A stretch of 64,000 nucleotides of DNA from positions 744,001 through 808,000 of the forward strand of contig NC_031468.1 in NCBI RefSeq assembly GCF_000006565.2, in the 5' to 3' direction. The position numbers were made by a program, and so were the translations under genes. Numbering within the stretch: position 1 is the first letter of the stretch; each line of letters opens with the position of its first letter. The notes below the pieces were generated by a model. That model was given only the letters and a program-made list of their open reading frames with translations, searched no databases and was not told the DNA's origin. Shown in pieces: positions 37,001-49,116 of the stretch. The DNA is from Toxoplasma gondii ME49 (lineage: Eukaryota > Apicomplexa > Conoidasida > Eucoccidiorida > Sarcocystidae).

Positions 37001-39428
37001 CCTCAAATGATCTTCCGCCTGTGTGTTTCATCACACGCTCAGACCTATGCATGCAGCGATGGGTTGGTCGGTTGACAAAGGGCTGTCCCTGCTTATGAAT
37101 TACTGGCAGACGGCACAAACAGGCACCGGCAAACGCATGCATTTTGAAGCGGCCACAGCTGCGTGTGCCCGAGTAGCAGAAGACCGGTAGCGGGAGGGAA
37201 ACGCGTATTCTTATTTCGACTCCTCTGACAGTGTGTCTCCCCACGATGTCTCAGAAATGCGTGGCACGCTGAAGTTAAATGACATTCCGCGTGGATCCAG
37301 CGAGAGAAAACAAGTTCAAAGACGCCACAGATCCATCAGTGTTCTGCCTCGCTCACCTTGAACGGCACGCCTTGGGCTCGGCGGCAGCGAACCACATCTG
37401 CGGGCCAGCACAAGAGAAACAGATTACTCATGTTCCGCTTACTGGTCTCAGCAGGGGCAAGAAACGTCCATCGACCGATTTCGACCTTACACCCAAGAGT
37501 CTAAGTCACTGAAAGACAGGGACACTGTGGTACCACACGGTGTGTTCAAGAGAGCGGAGGACGTTGAAATCCCTCCTCCGGACGTTGTCATCGCTCCTCC
37601 GGACGTTGTCTCTTACAGGACGTTGGCTAAACCTCGGACCCCGGGTCTACTGTCGGTTCCTACAAAATGCGGAGTGCATCCGTGTTCCACTTCGACGGGC
37701 TTGCGCCTGTTCGGAAACACAGACCCGGTGGCCTACAGCCGCATCCAGTGTTCGCATAACTTGCCCACCCGTCCACTCCCGCTCCTTGGAAGTTCAGCGT
37801 CACGAGCGCATGGGTCGGTGAGACGCGTTTCTCCACGCACGGACGGTCAGTGTATGTTGTCGGAGGGCCGCCTCTGTGGAGAACGAGAAAAACGTACCGA
37901 TAGGGTAGAGGAGAGACTGGATAGCAAGACGAGTCACGACGGTCGACGTCAGACGTTTCGCAAAGCGGCTTCGGGGCACGAGAGCGTCGGCAGCTCGGCA
38001 AGCGGCCGTCCACGCACGGCGTCTCAGACAACACAGGGAATTTCCTGAAAAAGAAGGACACACCCACTCAACAGCCGCAGGAGCAATTTGACCACTCGCA
38101 ACATGCTTCCCATTCGCGCGTCTCTCTGCCCAGGGAAAAACGGCGTAGCAGTCCGCCAGCAGCTAGTGTCGGCACTTGCGCCTTAGGACTGAGGCGTTCA
38201 TGATGCCTTCCGGTGAACAAACTCCGCTGGCGCCCGCGTTTCATTCCAAGCGTTCATCTAGAAAAGTCCTCGCAAGAAAATGGCCCTTCCAAAACGAGTT
38301 CTTTCGAGTAACTGGCCACGCCTTCACACCTGCCGCGCTACTATCGACTGTTCGTGCAGACGAAAGTCCTAACGTGCTGGTGTCTGTATCGAACAGAGAA
38401 GCGAACGGGGAACGGTCGCTGTCGCCCACCTGCTTCTTGAATACGCTTCACAACGGAGTTCTCTGTAGCTTGCACCGCTTGGACGTCATGCTCGCGAGCG
38501 GTTTCTGTCGCAGGCTCTCCGTCGCTGGAGTCGAACTGCAAGTGCAAGGCACAAGACGACGTTCAGACCCATGTTGTGCGGACAGACACAGAGGAGACTT
38601 TGTCAGTGGCATTCTACCAGAAAATGAACATCACACTACAGTCAACACGCGCTGCTTCTTCAGATCATTTCTACGCCGGATGCAGCCCGCTACTCCGGAG
38701 TTGCGTGAGGCAACATCCGCAAACACCAACGTCAATTGTTGTGATTTCTAGCTGCTTCCCGCCACCTTCTGATGGCTCCACGCGCCCCTTTCGCCTGCAC
38801 GCTCCCACCGCATGCTGCAAACGAGGGCCTGAAGCAAGCTCCCTAGTTCTTCCAGCTCATCTTCTGTCTACGGCGGATCTTCCGATTCGATTGGCAAGCT
38901 TCTGTGCGCTCGTTGAAGGAATCAGAATGAGAGAGGACGACTCACTGAATTCGAAGCGAGAGTTCCGTCTTCATCTGGAGAACATTCGACGTCCTCCCTG
39001 AGGCCCAGTTTCAGGGACAGCAGCAATCGCTGAGGCCACCATCCTCGGGTCGCCGAGGCCAGGGGTGACGTGATACCTCGCGTGTCTGGTGTTTGGCCGC
39101 CGTCGTGGTCGGCCTCCCCCGAAGTCCCGCGCGTTTTCCGTCGAAGTGATGACGACAGATGCGAACTTGAGAGCGGGATTGCCGAGGCGAGGGCGTTTGG
39201 CTTCGCGGGCAGAGGCACTGTGCGAACTAGAGGTTGGGCTCCCGTCTGCAACGCGAGTGCAGGCAGGAGTGGCGGAGCAAACCTCCCGGTGGCAACATCG
39301 TGTGTGGAGATGCAGACGAAGGAGTACACCGTGGAAAAGACAAAGAGGAGAAAGACGATCCAGAACAAGGGCCGGCGTCGGTCGGAGAGGCAAGCAGAAA
39401 ACTTGAAGAGGGATAAGTTTTGAGACAT
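34066..39428 (-). CDS. Mitochondrial-carrier-family (SLC25) transporter with N-terminal extension (11 exons, 687 aa)
   Basis: Exons, 5' to 3' on the minus strand: 39428-38946, 38535-38430, 38044-37898, 37397-37357, 37088-36903, 36835-36709, 36241-36114, 35736-35266, 35172-35132, 34746-34595, 34247-34066. Phases close to 687 codons plus stop. Three carrier repeats are seen. Repeat 1 has YPIDVVRCRRAQ (P244, D246, R249; the Asp codon is split by the exon 3/4 junction) then LYNGCLSILAVSELPY. Repeat 2 has TPFDCAKGLLQRG (P388, D390, K393) then YRGFYAQVLRDATYR. Repeat 3 has SPLEAARRYI (P602, E604, R607) then LLGVCRALYEIAEQRGVLSGWF. The substrate is unknown. Unlike typical 300-aa carriers, about 200 residues precede repeat 1, including a hydrophobic segment at about 20-41, and a Gln/Ser/Arg-rich insert of about 100 aa splits repeats 2 and 3. 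An in-frame ATG at 39599 is an alternative start. The exon 5 acceptor and donor and the 41-nt exon 9 are the weakest junctions. Confidence 0.85.
37573..37610. repeat. Two-copy 21-bp-period repeat in carrier intron 3
   Basis: The 17-mer CTCCTCCGGACGTTGTC occurs at 37573-37589 and 37594-37610. GGACGTTG occurs again just outside on both sides. Short tandem duplication; no function is inferred. Confidence 0.7.
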
Positions 39429-42224
39429 TGGAGCGACGGGTGAAAGCGACTTGCGGCAGGCAGTCGCAGGCGCACGGGCCCTAGGGGTTCGGGGCAGGAC
39501 TAGGTCACCGGAGTGCGTTCTAGACGCACAGGAGACACAGAGAGGCGGATGGTGACCCACAGATCTGCCTCTAGCGACTTGTAGTTCATCACATTTCATT
39601 GTGTAAGTGAGTGAGCAGCAATCCGCAGAAAAAGGGTCCCGGCGGCGCTGTCTCGAAGACCTAGAGGTCCGGAGATTGGCCGTCCGCACTTCAATTGAGG
39701 TCCACAGCAGTGCAGCGTCCTCTTCCGAGTTCAATTTTTCAGCAAGGGTGCATTCAACTCAACTGTGTGGAGTTTCCTCACAAACGTTTCCGGTACACAG
39801 TCCGACAACCTCGGTCGCAGCTTTGAAAGTGTAGAGACACACGGGCAACGTTAACGAGCACACCGTCTGCGCTTCGGGATACATGAAGACACCCGTAACA
39901 GCTCCTTTTGCTGCAGGTGCCCCACACACCTGGAACTTCTCACTCAACGGAAAACGTCCAAGGAAAGGTTGAGATGTTTGACACACAAAAACTGTCTCTA
40001 GGGACGCGGAGAAAATCCTGTCTCTCTCGAAGGGTCGTCTGTCGCGCATGCGCGGTGGACGGTGTTCTCGCGGTCCAACCTCACAATGCAGACACAGAGC
40101 CGTGACTGGTGTCCCTTTCTACCAACTTGCCCGCAAGGAACCCATGAGAAGCACTCACTGTGGATTCTCTAATATATTCACGCTGAAGTGGAACAATTCA
40201 CCGGCCATCTTCAGGAAACCAAGGGAAAGAGCCTCCCGCTGTTTTGCCGGCGCACTCGTGCCACGCCTGGAGACGAGACTGGTCAGCAACAAGTGTCTTC
40301 CCTGCGTTGAGGCGAGGGACCCAAGCATCGCAACTCCACGGCTTTGAAGAACGTAACTGGACGGGTATTATCGGCAAAAAGAAAGGCAGAAAGTAAACAG
40401 CGAGGCGAACAGACGGATTGTCCGTCTTCCCTCTGCATGTAACACGGTACTGGCGAAAACGATGAAGCCGCGGTCGGAAAAAGCCACTAGAATTCTTTAT
40501 CGGAATCCAAACTGTGTGTTGTGCTAACCTATCCCATCACAGGGAAGTCGCGGTGAACTGGATCTGCAGGTTGCATGACGACTAGATGATGTACTGAATG
40601 GTGCCTGCACGTTTTTAGCATAGTTGGGTTCCAACAAGCCACCGCGTGAGTGTAGGTATTGCACAGAATACAGCCAAAGACGAATTCCATTTCGCCTCGG
40701 AGTTTGCAGAAGCGGCACAACGTCAGGTGTCTGTCTGCAGGCGCTGGCTAAGGATAGACGTCATGCCTTTTGTGGGGATGGACCTGTGGCTCCAGAACAA
40801 GATAACTGCAGATTTGGGTGAGGACCGTGTACAGCGGCGTGTGCCGACGCCCACTACGCATTGTACATAAATGGATTCCGTAAATAAGTGGGTTTTCCAC
40901 TGACCCTCGAAGAGCTAAACAGTTGCGCGCACGATGCACGAGATACGTCACCCGTGCTCATTTTAAATCTCGCCTCAAGGCTTCCAGCATCGAGATGGCT
41001 GACCCAGTCGAAATGTGTTTGCAAAGGTGACGAAACCTCTTCCGCATAAACCTACAGAAAATTTGCCGCTAAAAAATTGTGCCTAGTCTATGACAACGGG
41101 TACACAGGAAGTCGAGTCATGTCCATCCCTGCGCTGTGCGCCTCTTGCCTGCTGGGTTTGTCTACTTTTTGATGTCCCACGCAGACAAGAGTTATTACTA
41201 CGATGTCTACTTGCCGCTAGCCATCGTCTAGATCCTGAAAGATACATGCTTTATGCAGAATGATCTTTTAAAACTAAGAGTTAAATCGCCTCGAAGCGTT
41301 GCACCGCTCTATCTTTTCCTTTAAAATTCCCCCAAGTAGTAGCAATCTACACCGTGGGTTGAAAAAGACGCACACCAGTTTCCACGGTTGTGCGACGCAC
41401 AATCCGACGCTGGATGGTATGTGACAGTTATTGTTTTGTCTTGGAAATAATTGTGTGGCAGAGTGTTTCAGTCAGAGGAGATCCTGCCCTCATTCTCCGG
41501 ACAGACACGGCTTTCCGCCCTCGCCTCACGAGCTTACACGCTCGGATTTATTACTGCGCGTCTCCGTCGCTCTGGAGGCCGTGTCTTTCCTTCCTTGTTA
41601 GCATCGGGGTTTTCTTCACGTCAATCCCAGTCGCCCACCTGTTTGCTGTCAGGTCTCCCGTTTCAAGTTTGTTTATTCGTTTATCTCTGTGGTATATTCC
41701 AGGTGTTCTGGCATTGTCCGCTTCTTCGCTGTCGCTACCATGCCTTAAAACAAAGATGGTCAGATGATAGACAAGGGAAAAAGGAACGAGAGGCAGCCAT
41801 TGGTCCTCCAGTGGTAACATGGTTTCTTTATCTCCTGCATTCATCGCATATTGCGTGCCCCTTCACCGGCTGAAATCACAAGAGTCTATAATTCATGTTG
41901 CCGATTTTCCCTTCTTCCGTGTGTTTCATCTCCAGCTCGGCAAAGCTGCAGGAACTGGGCAAAAGCCCTTCATTGTGGGCTGTTCGTGCAGGGTATCCTG
42001 CAGCAGAAACGGCTTCTCTCGATCGCGGTCACATGTCAGCCGCCACCAGTGTAACCAGAGTTCGTCATATTTATCTTGTTTCGAGTACATGACGTACTTG
42101 ACAGACTAAGACAGGGGCAGATCTGGATTGTTCGAGGAAAAAGGAATGGACAGAAAACGTCGAACGCTTACGGATTTCTATGTCATGTAGCATCACCCGG
42201 AAAACTACAGGAGCAACAGACACA
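39429..42224. other. Divergent intergenic region between carrier (-) and E2 (+)
   Basis: About 2.8 kb between divergent start codons, so it must hold both promoters and 5' UTRs and possibly 5' UTR introns. No long TA array and no supportable gene are seen. A 125-codon plus ORF at 41390-41767 and its overlapping frames look like leader sequence of the E2 gene. Confidence 0.55.
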
Positions 42225-45200
42225 ATGAGCGCACGCGTAGCGGTCGCCTCAGCGTCGCCCGTTGCTGGTGGTGCTGTCGGAAGGCTGATGAGAGAGTACC
42301 AGGCTATTCAGCAGGATCAGATCCCATATATTCTTGTCAGACCCGACGACAATGATATCCTGACATGGCACTATGTCCTGTACGTTTTGCGGACATAAAG
42401 AAGTATACCAGCGCATAAAGTTGAATTTACCCGTGTTGCATTAGGATGTTGTAGTGTACAGCGAATGACGATGTACAGCGAATGACGAAGGAGATAGACC
42501 ATGTCTTTAATGTGGAGGTTTACGGTGAACAACTGGAAGTGTGAATAGATGGCCCCACTGATAATGGTGTTGCGAGGTGGTACACTGTCATGATAGACTG
42601 TATGTGAGTGTCCATTCCATCTGTATATCCAATGTACTGGATCGTAGGCCTTGCCGAAGTTTGTGGTAACCGTCTCGACCGCACATCCAGATGAGCTCAG
42701 TTATCCCTACAAGGAAACCTACGTTGTGTGTCCTCCAATGCCAGTGCATCTCAAAGGGCGTTATCGTGTGCGCGTATTTTGTATAGGGGATTGCCTGCTC
42801 GTCTGAGTCCCAAGACGGAGTTTGTTTGTATATGTTTTCTCCATATGTCATTTTGTTGGGTATTGACAACCACCATCAAAACGACCGATTGCGTTCCGTG
42901 TTCTTTCCAGTCACGACCTTCCGGATGATACACCATACCGAGGTGGTTTATACCACGGGAAACTGGTAAGGCTGATATCTGAGCAGCAAAGAAACCGTTC
43001 GGGTGTTAATTCGTGATTACAATGTATTTCGTTTCTTTAACATGTAGTGCTTGTTCAGTCAACACGCATTAGTGGAGTTTTGTGTGATGTGTCTGTTTTG
43101 CTGAAGGTTTTCCCTTCGTCGTACCCTTTTGCGCCCCCTGCGATCTACATGATGACACCAAGCGGGCGTTTCGCGCCCAACCGGAGGCTGTGTTTGTCCA
43201 TAAGCGACTTTCATCCGGTAAGAAAAATTCCGTTCTGCGGTTAGTATTTTTCGTGTTTCTTTTCTCGTGTGTCGTCTTTCATCTATTTGGAGTCTCCTGC
43301 CCGACATGCCAAGCTGAGGATCAGTCTTGTGTCTAATAACCGTCACTCTGTCACTTGCCGACCACCTCTCAAATTCCATTTTGTGCAATGCGTATATCTT
43401 GTAGTTTTGTGAATTATTAGGTTTATGGTCCGTCTTTTTCGTGTACCCCTCTTGCTGGGCCAAAGTCAACCTTAACGATGGGTGTCTGCTCAATCAGGAA
43501 TATTGGAAGTCACGGTTAGCGAAGACAGGGAATCTTTCTGCGTTACGAATGTGTCGTAGAGATGACTCTGTTAAGTTGTCCTGCATGCTAGAGCGCGCGG
43601 TTCCTCCGTTTCCTCTTGCAGATACCGTTTTGCGCATTATATGCGTTTCCCGGGTTTATGGTTTCAGGAGACATGGAATCCTTCGTGGAGGGTTGAGACG
43701 ATACTGACTGGCCTTCTAAGTTTCATGATTGGTGAGAACAGATCCGTGTCTCTTTTCTGAGTTCGCTTGTTTCTTCTGTTAGTTGACGTTGTTTCTTCTA
43801 TAGTAGACGACATGGCTGTGATTTTGCCTGAGCCAAGACACGCACTTAAATGGCAGTCCGCTATTTCTATATGGTATAACGCACAGGACAGGAAAGCTGC
43901 CTGCTGCCAAAGCGCATTTCTTGTCGGGAATCAGGCAATACCTTTGAACATTATTTCGCGTGAATGCATGCCCGGATGCAGACATATGCACATATTTTGC
44001 ACACAGACTGGTGCATAGATATCAACGACGACTTTTCTTGTCAAGCACATTTCGGTTTCTTTCAAGAGCTTCGGCGACGGGTAAAGATGGTGCTGCGGCG
44101 AATCTTGCGATCTGAAATAGATCTGGCCGCTGAAGCAGAGGATATTTAGATGAGAAGCAAGAACTGACGAAACAATTCCTTCGTTCTCCTGCGTGAGAGG
44201 TCATATGTATACATATATATATGCTAACGTATATTTTTGAATGGTCTGATGTCAACAACATGGCAGGTACGACGAAGTATTTTGCAGTAAAACTACAGTC
44301 GTGTATACACGAATGTGCATATGTAGGACTCTATACCGAAGTTCATTCTGCATCCGTGTACGTGGACATGAATTGCTGTCTCTTTTATCTTGTATTTATG
44401 TAAATGTGTATTGTATTGAGTGCGTGCTGCATGACTTGTTTTTCAGACGAAGACGAACCGGTGGCGCAAGGAACCGTGGGTTGTTTAACAAGCGAAAGAA
44501 GGAGGTTTGCGCTGTCATCTTTCCTCGCCAACAAGCGAGATCCAGTTTTTCGTCGCTTGTTCCCAGAGCTCCTAGACGAAAGCAAATTCGTAAGTTATCA
44601 GGTCGACTTCACCGTGAAACCAACGATTGGTGTGCCGTTTTCCGCAGCTGTTCAACTGCATACGCTGTGGGGTTAACAGGAAGTTTGTATGCATCTGAGG
44701 AACAGCATCCAAATGTGCTTTCATCCATTTATATGTAGTATCAGTCAACTAGTAGATATACCTGTATGCAATCAGTCGCAGGAAGATTTGTGTGAAAAGT
44801 GACTTTAGCAATACGTGGCATATTGTTAACCGGTGTCCGCAAAATCTTTGTTTGTCAGTTCCATTATGCGTCCCTTTCTCCCAACACTTGGTGTCTCTCT
44901 TCGCTGTCAGGATCCGAAGACAGGATATTCCCTGTGCGGCCATACTGGCGTTGGTGGAGAGGCGACCGACTCTGGACTGAGTCCTTCTCCTTCCACCTCT
45001 GCTGGCTCGTCCCCGTCCCCTGCTTCGCCGTTTGCTTCTAGATCTGCCTCGATAGGAAACTTAACAGAGTCTGTACCAGCGGGGGAAGACGCCCGTGGGC
45101 TCCTGGTCGGTCGGGGACCTGAGACCGTCCAGACGGTTACACGAGGAAGCGTGCATTTGGAGCGAACTAATTGCGCCACTCCGCCAGCCAAAGAGTTGCC

Positions 45201-46662
45201 GCTGCCAAGCCGTTGTGTAGGCAGCGCACGAGCTGGGGGTGACAGGGACAACGGCTTTTTTGATGCAAGTATACATATGTTGCTGAGCCGGGTGGAGAGG
45301 AATAAGCGAGGAAATACTGATAGCGTCTCCCATGGTGTCCAGTTTTGGAGAAGAAATGAGGACTCCGCAGAGTCGTATGAACGTGGGCTTCTGTCAGACA
45401 CAAATGTCAACCAAAATACTGCACTTTTACAGGGGGCCGGGCGAACGAAGAGCTCGACTTTTGATAACGACTTGTCCGATCAGAGAAGGCAAAATCTGGG
45501 AGGAACGAAGCTAATGGAAGTCTTCCGTGGCCATGCAGCGTCCCTTGCTGCTGCCACACTTTGGAGTGCCAGAAGCCTAGACGCTTTTGGGAATGGTACA
45601 GGACATCCGGCGTCGGTTCAGCGAAGTGGGGCAGTTGTTTCTGGGACAAACACGGACTTAAGGGATGGCCAAAGAACCAGCTTTTGTCTGCCCGAGCTTT
45701 CTTCTTCTGGTTGCAACTTTTCGTCCGCTCCTTTCCAACGAGGAGCACGCGCTGTTGACCGGGACACCAATGGAGGTTTACGAGACGAGACGTCGCTGAC
45801 GCATGCAGATGACAGCAGACAGGTCACGTGTAATGGACTCGAAAAGCGTCCAGGAAGTGAAGGGTCACGAGAAGATGGGTCGTCAAACTCTCACGGCACG
45901 TACCAGGACAGGAATGAAAATACAAAGTATGGGGACGGTTTCAGTGTGGAGGACCCAGGCAGTGAAGATGCTCTGCTGGGGCAAGGGAAACGGATATTTG
46001 ACGTGTTAGGAAGTAAACAAGAAGACAAGGCAATGAAATTATCCGTCCCGACACCCAACCAAGTCTCGAGTTCTGATTCGAACCGTGCAGTCTCTAAAGA
46101 CAACGAAAATATACGAAATTCGAATGAAGGTGACAGTAAGTGCGGACTGTGGCTGTTGAAACTGATCCGGTTCCTATGTTGGGCAGAAGAAGAGCAGAGG
46201 AAGGGAATCCAGCTGTGCCGCTATCTTTCCTATCTTTTGCAAACGCGAGAACACGAGTCAAGGCGAACCGTAACTTCGTCATTTTTTAGCCGAGGAGAAA
46301 GACTCCATTGTGTGGCGGAGGGCTTTTCTCCAAGCGGAGGAGGCCGACTCGGTCCGAGGGCCGAGATCCAAGGGCAGGGCAAGGCGGGGAAGCTGGCAAT
46401 GAGACCCGATGGAAGCAGAGACGAACTCGAGAATGAGAGAGAAGACGGCACCGCCAGAAAAGAACAGAGAGGAGAGATCTTAAACGGAAAGCAGCAAACG
46501 AGAGTCCAGAGCGAAAGACAAAACATAAAGGGAGGCAAAAGGGATGCTGAGGACGCAGACCGAAACAACACAGGAATCGAAAGTAGGAAGCGAGCTCGCC
46601 TTCTTGGTGCGGCCATGTCCAGTGGTGTTGATCTGGAGGCGGTTAAGGAGAACGAAGAATAA
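42225..46662 (+). CDS. UBE2J2: Ubiquitin-conjugating enzyme E2, UBE2J/UBC6 type, with long C-terminal extension (6 exons, 759 aa)
   Basis: Transfers ubiquitin from E1 to substrates with an E3; UBC6/UBE2J enzymes normally work in ER-associated degradation. Exons: 42225-42379, 42911-42965, 43107-43217, 43668-43731, 44447-44589, 44911-46662, all GT-AG with closing phases. The catalytic fold follows UBE2J closely: LMREYQAIQ, ILTWHYVL, TPYRGGLYHGKL, FPSSYPFAPPAIYMMTPSGR, then RRLCLSISDFHP with active-site Cys99, ETWNPSWRVETILTGLLSFM, and the family-typical VFRRLFPELLDE. The last exon adds 583 residues, mostly Ser/Asn/Gly/Glu-rich and probably disordered. It contains one hydrophobic amphipathic stretch (LWLLKLIRFLCW) and a Lys/Arg/Glu-rich tail. 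No C-terminal membrane anchor is visible, although UBC6/UBE2J2 are tail-anchored. An ATG at 42180 would add 15 residues. Core identity is strong. Confidence 0.92.
42455..42488 (+). repeat. 17-bp exact tandem duplication in E2 intron 1
   Basis: TGTACAGCGAATGACGA occurs twice back to back (42455-42471 and 42472-42488). A recent slippage or duplication event. Confidence 0.85.
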
Positions 46663-49116
46663 TAGGAGTAAACAGCGAACTCTGCTTTCCGTCCGTATTC
46701 AAACCGTTCGCGGAAACTCGTTATGCGCAGGAACAGCACGGTCCGTTTATCGCAGGAGCCTAACCGGACAAGTGGGCAAGGATACAGACACATGCGGAAG
46801 ACATTGCATGCCATACTTTGTTTTTCAATAGAAAGCGCAGAGCTGTGACGAGAGAAGGACCAGCCTGCGGTGTGTTTTAGCTTTGTCACCCAATTTGGCG
46901 GTGAGTCCGGGGCTCCCAGAAGCGCCTTCAGTAGATAAAAGAGTGGGGGGAGATAAAAGAGTTGGGGGAAGAACCCCATGCCAAGCGTTCAAGTCTTGGC
47001 AAGGAGGCAGAAGGAGCTGCAGTGTCTGACGTCAGAAAAAGAATTCCGTTAATCTGTATACAATTGGTGTATGTGTACTTTGACAAATTCAGTTCCCAGA
47101 AAAACATGCCGGTTCCAAGAAAGATGCGAAATCATAAATAGGTCACAAGTAAGGCTACAGATGCAATAACAAGGTACTTCCTTCAACAAATCTGTGTAAA
47201 TTCCACCGTATCAGATGTGTATCGTTTCAACCGACAGGTACAGATTACATGTTTTGCGTTGGATCGACTCGGTGCGTTATCAGTTCTAACGATCAGAGAA
47301 AAGCCAGTGTGAGAACGGAGGAGGTATATTCCGCCTCGGTGGTTGTACCGTGATGGCAGGGAGGAAGGCAGAGACGTCGGGACACAAGAAACAGGTTTTC
47401 TTGAAGCAGAACCTCACACTTTCACAAGAGGATACAGGAAATTAAGACGCGATTTGGCATCTACAGTGGGAAGGGAAGGAGCGAAAGGGAGGAAAATTTG
47501 TATCCGAGGAAGTGAGAAAAAGACAAGCTCTTCTCGCATGTGGAGATATCGAGCGAAATACTAACATTGTTCTTAAGTGAGAAGTGGTCTTGCTCGCGTT
47601 AAGCAATAGTTATTTGGGTGTGAAACGCGTGGAGGCCGTCTCGCTTGCTGTCTCTTGCTTTAGTGCCTTTTTCTGGATCCCTGTGGTATCGACGGGATGA
47701 AACTGTCTCCGTATTCCCGCATATGTGCCGAGTAAAGGCCTCCCCTTAAAAACGTGCCACTTGTTTACGTCGCGCGCTCTGTAAAGCTACACACACTCAT
47801 GTATGATCATGATTCTGCCGGCTCCGGCAGATGGGTGTGCGTGTACGTGTTTGTGACCAGATCTATGTTTTTGTGTGAAGCAGGTGATACGTGGAAACGA
47901 CACCACCGTGTCTTGTTTTTACGTCATGTTTCTCGCTCGCGTGAAAAGGTTTGAGAGGTGGTGTTCTTCGCATTATGCTGTTTTTTCACGTGGCCATGTC
48001 CTCAAAGACACTGTTTCTGAGTTAGTGACTGCCACAAATCAGGACATCTCCGAGAAAAACGAAGACATCCCCACGATAGTGCGTGCAACCTCAACAGTGA
48101 ACTATTTTGTCCCATTTATCAGAACGTGTTTGAGAAGACCGGCCACACAGACAGTGCGTGCAACTCAACAATGAAACTCTTTTTAATCCAAGCCCAACAG
48201 GGTCTTACTGAACTTCCTTGTTCCGGCATGTACCTGCCCCACACTTGGATTCTCAGCAGCAACGCACCGCGCCTGACGGGAGACCACTAGCAACTGACAG
48301 CAGTTTTTGACAACCGTGAAATAGCGCTAACTCGCGACCGCACACGATTTGTCTCCGGTCAAAGAAATCCAGTGGCCAGGGCAGAAGTGTGTGAGTTCCA
48401 AGACCCGAGTCGTGACGGTCGCTCGACAGCTGTCGACATGTGCATCTAACTGTAACTCTTGGGAGTATCCGAGATGGCACAGGAGAGAGGGCGTAGCGAA
48501 AAGGGGGTCTCGGCAGGGGTAAGGCGTTCTCTTTGGCAGACAGAGAAGCAAGCGGAAAGCAGAAACAACGGGAGCGAAGGTTCTTGCCCGCTTGTGAAAC
48601 AAGTCTTCTGCAGTTCAAATTTGGAACACGGGATGCGAACGACGGGTGGGAAAAAGTCCAATAACGTCATTCTGGGCGAAATGTTTCACGTGGAAAACCA
48701 CAGAACGTGAAGTAAACTTAAACCGAGCGCAAAACCATGAACAGGCGATGTTCCTTAGACACCTAAAAAACATTTGGGCTCTTCAAGAATTGACAAAGTC
48801 GAAAAACGTTCTTCGAAATAGAGCTGCTGCATTGCTTTGAGTCGATCTCTCTGAAAGCAGGAACATAGCCCTGTTTCTGTTCCCCACGTTCGTTTTTGCG
48901 ATTTCCACTTTTGCGTTTTACGCGCTCACACTTCGGGGGTTTTCTCGCGTTTTCTCCCCGTGTTCTTCCACCTCACGCACTTTTCCCATCGTCTCGATCG
49001 GCGTATATGCCGTTCAGAACGGACCTCTGAGACAAAATCGTTGGTAAGCTGTTTCTGCAGAGTACGTAGTAAAAGAGGGACTGTCTCACTCTCCATCGTG
49101 CGTGTCTCCGTTTCGC
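46663..49116. other. Gap between convergent genes (E2 and DNA ligase I)
   Basis: About 2.5 kb between two stop codons that face each other, so it should contain two 3' UTRs. No recognisable gene or long repeat is seen. A loosely repeated segment (AGTGCGTGCAAC... near 48079 and again near 48154) is the only internal repetition noticed. Confidence 0.55.

Noticed and set aside
37030..37046. Alternative acceptor for carrier exon 5, after ACACACAG
   Set aside because: It would need a leftover base that exon 4 does not supply; in the supplied phase it reaches a stop within 20 codons. The acceptor at 37089 keeps the frame through to the conserved LYNG segment.
38176..38751. 191-codon plus ORF
   Set aside because: It lies antisense to carrier exon 2 and its flanking introns; the minus-strand splicing is phase-consistent and explains the conserved sequence.
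41390..41873. Hydrophobic-looking plus ORFs of 125-140 codons
   Set aside because: Two frames are open over the same DNA with no motifs, directly upstream of the E2 gene; interpreted as promoter or 5' UTR.
44833..44910. Start of the large E2 extension as an independent gene at ATG 44833
   Set aside because: A good acceptor at 44910 joins in phase to the UBE2J exon ending at 44589, and the 26 codons before it are intron sequence.
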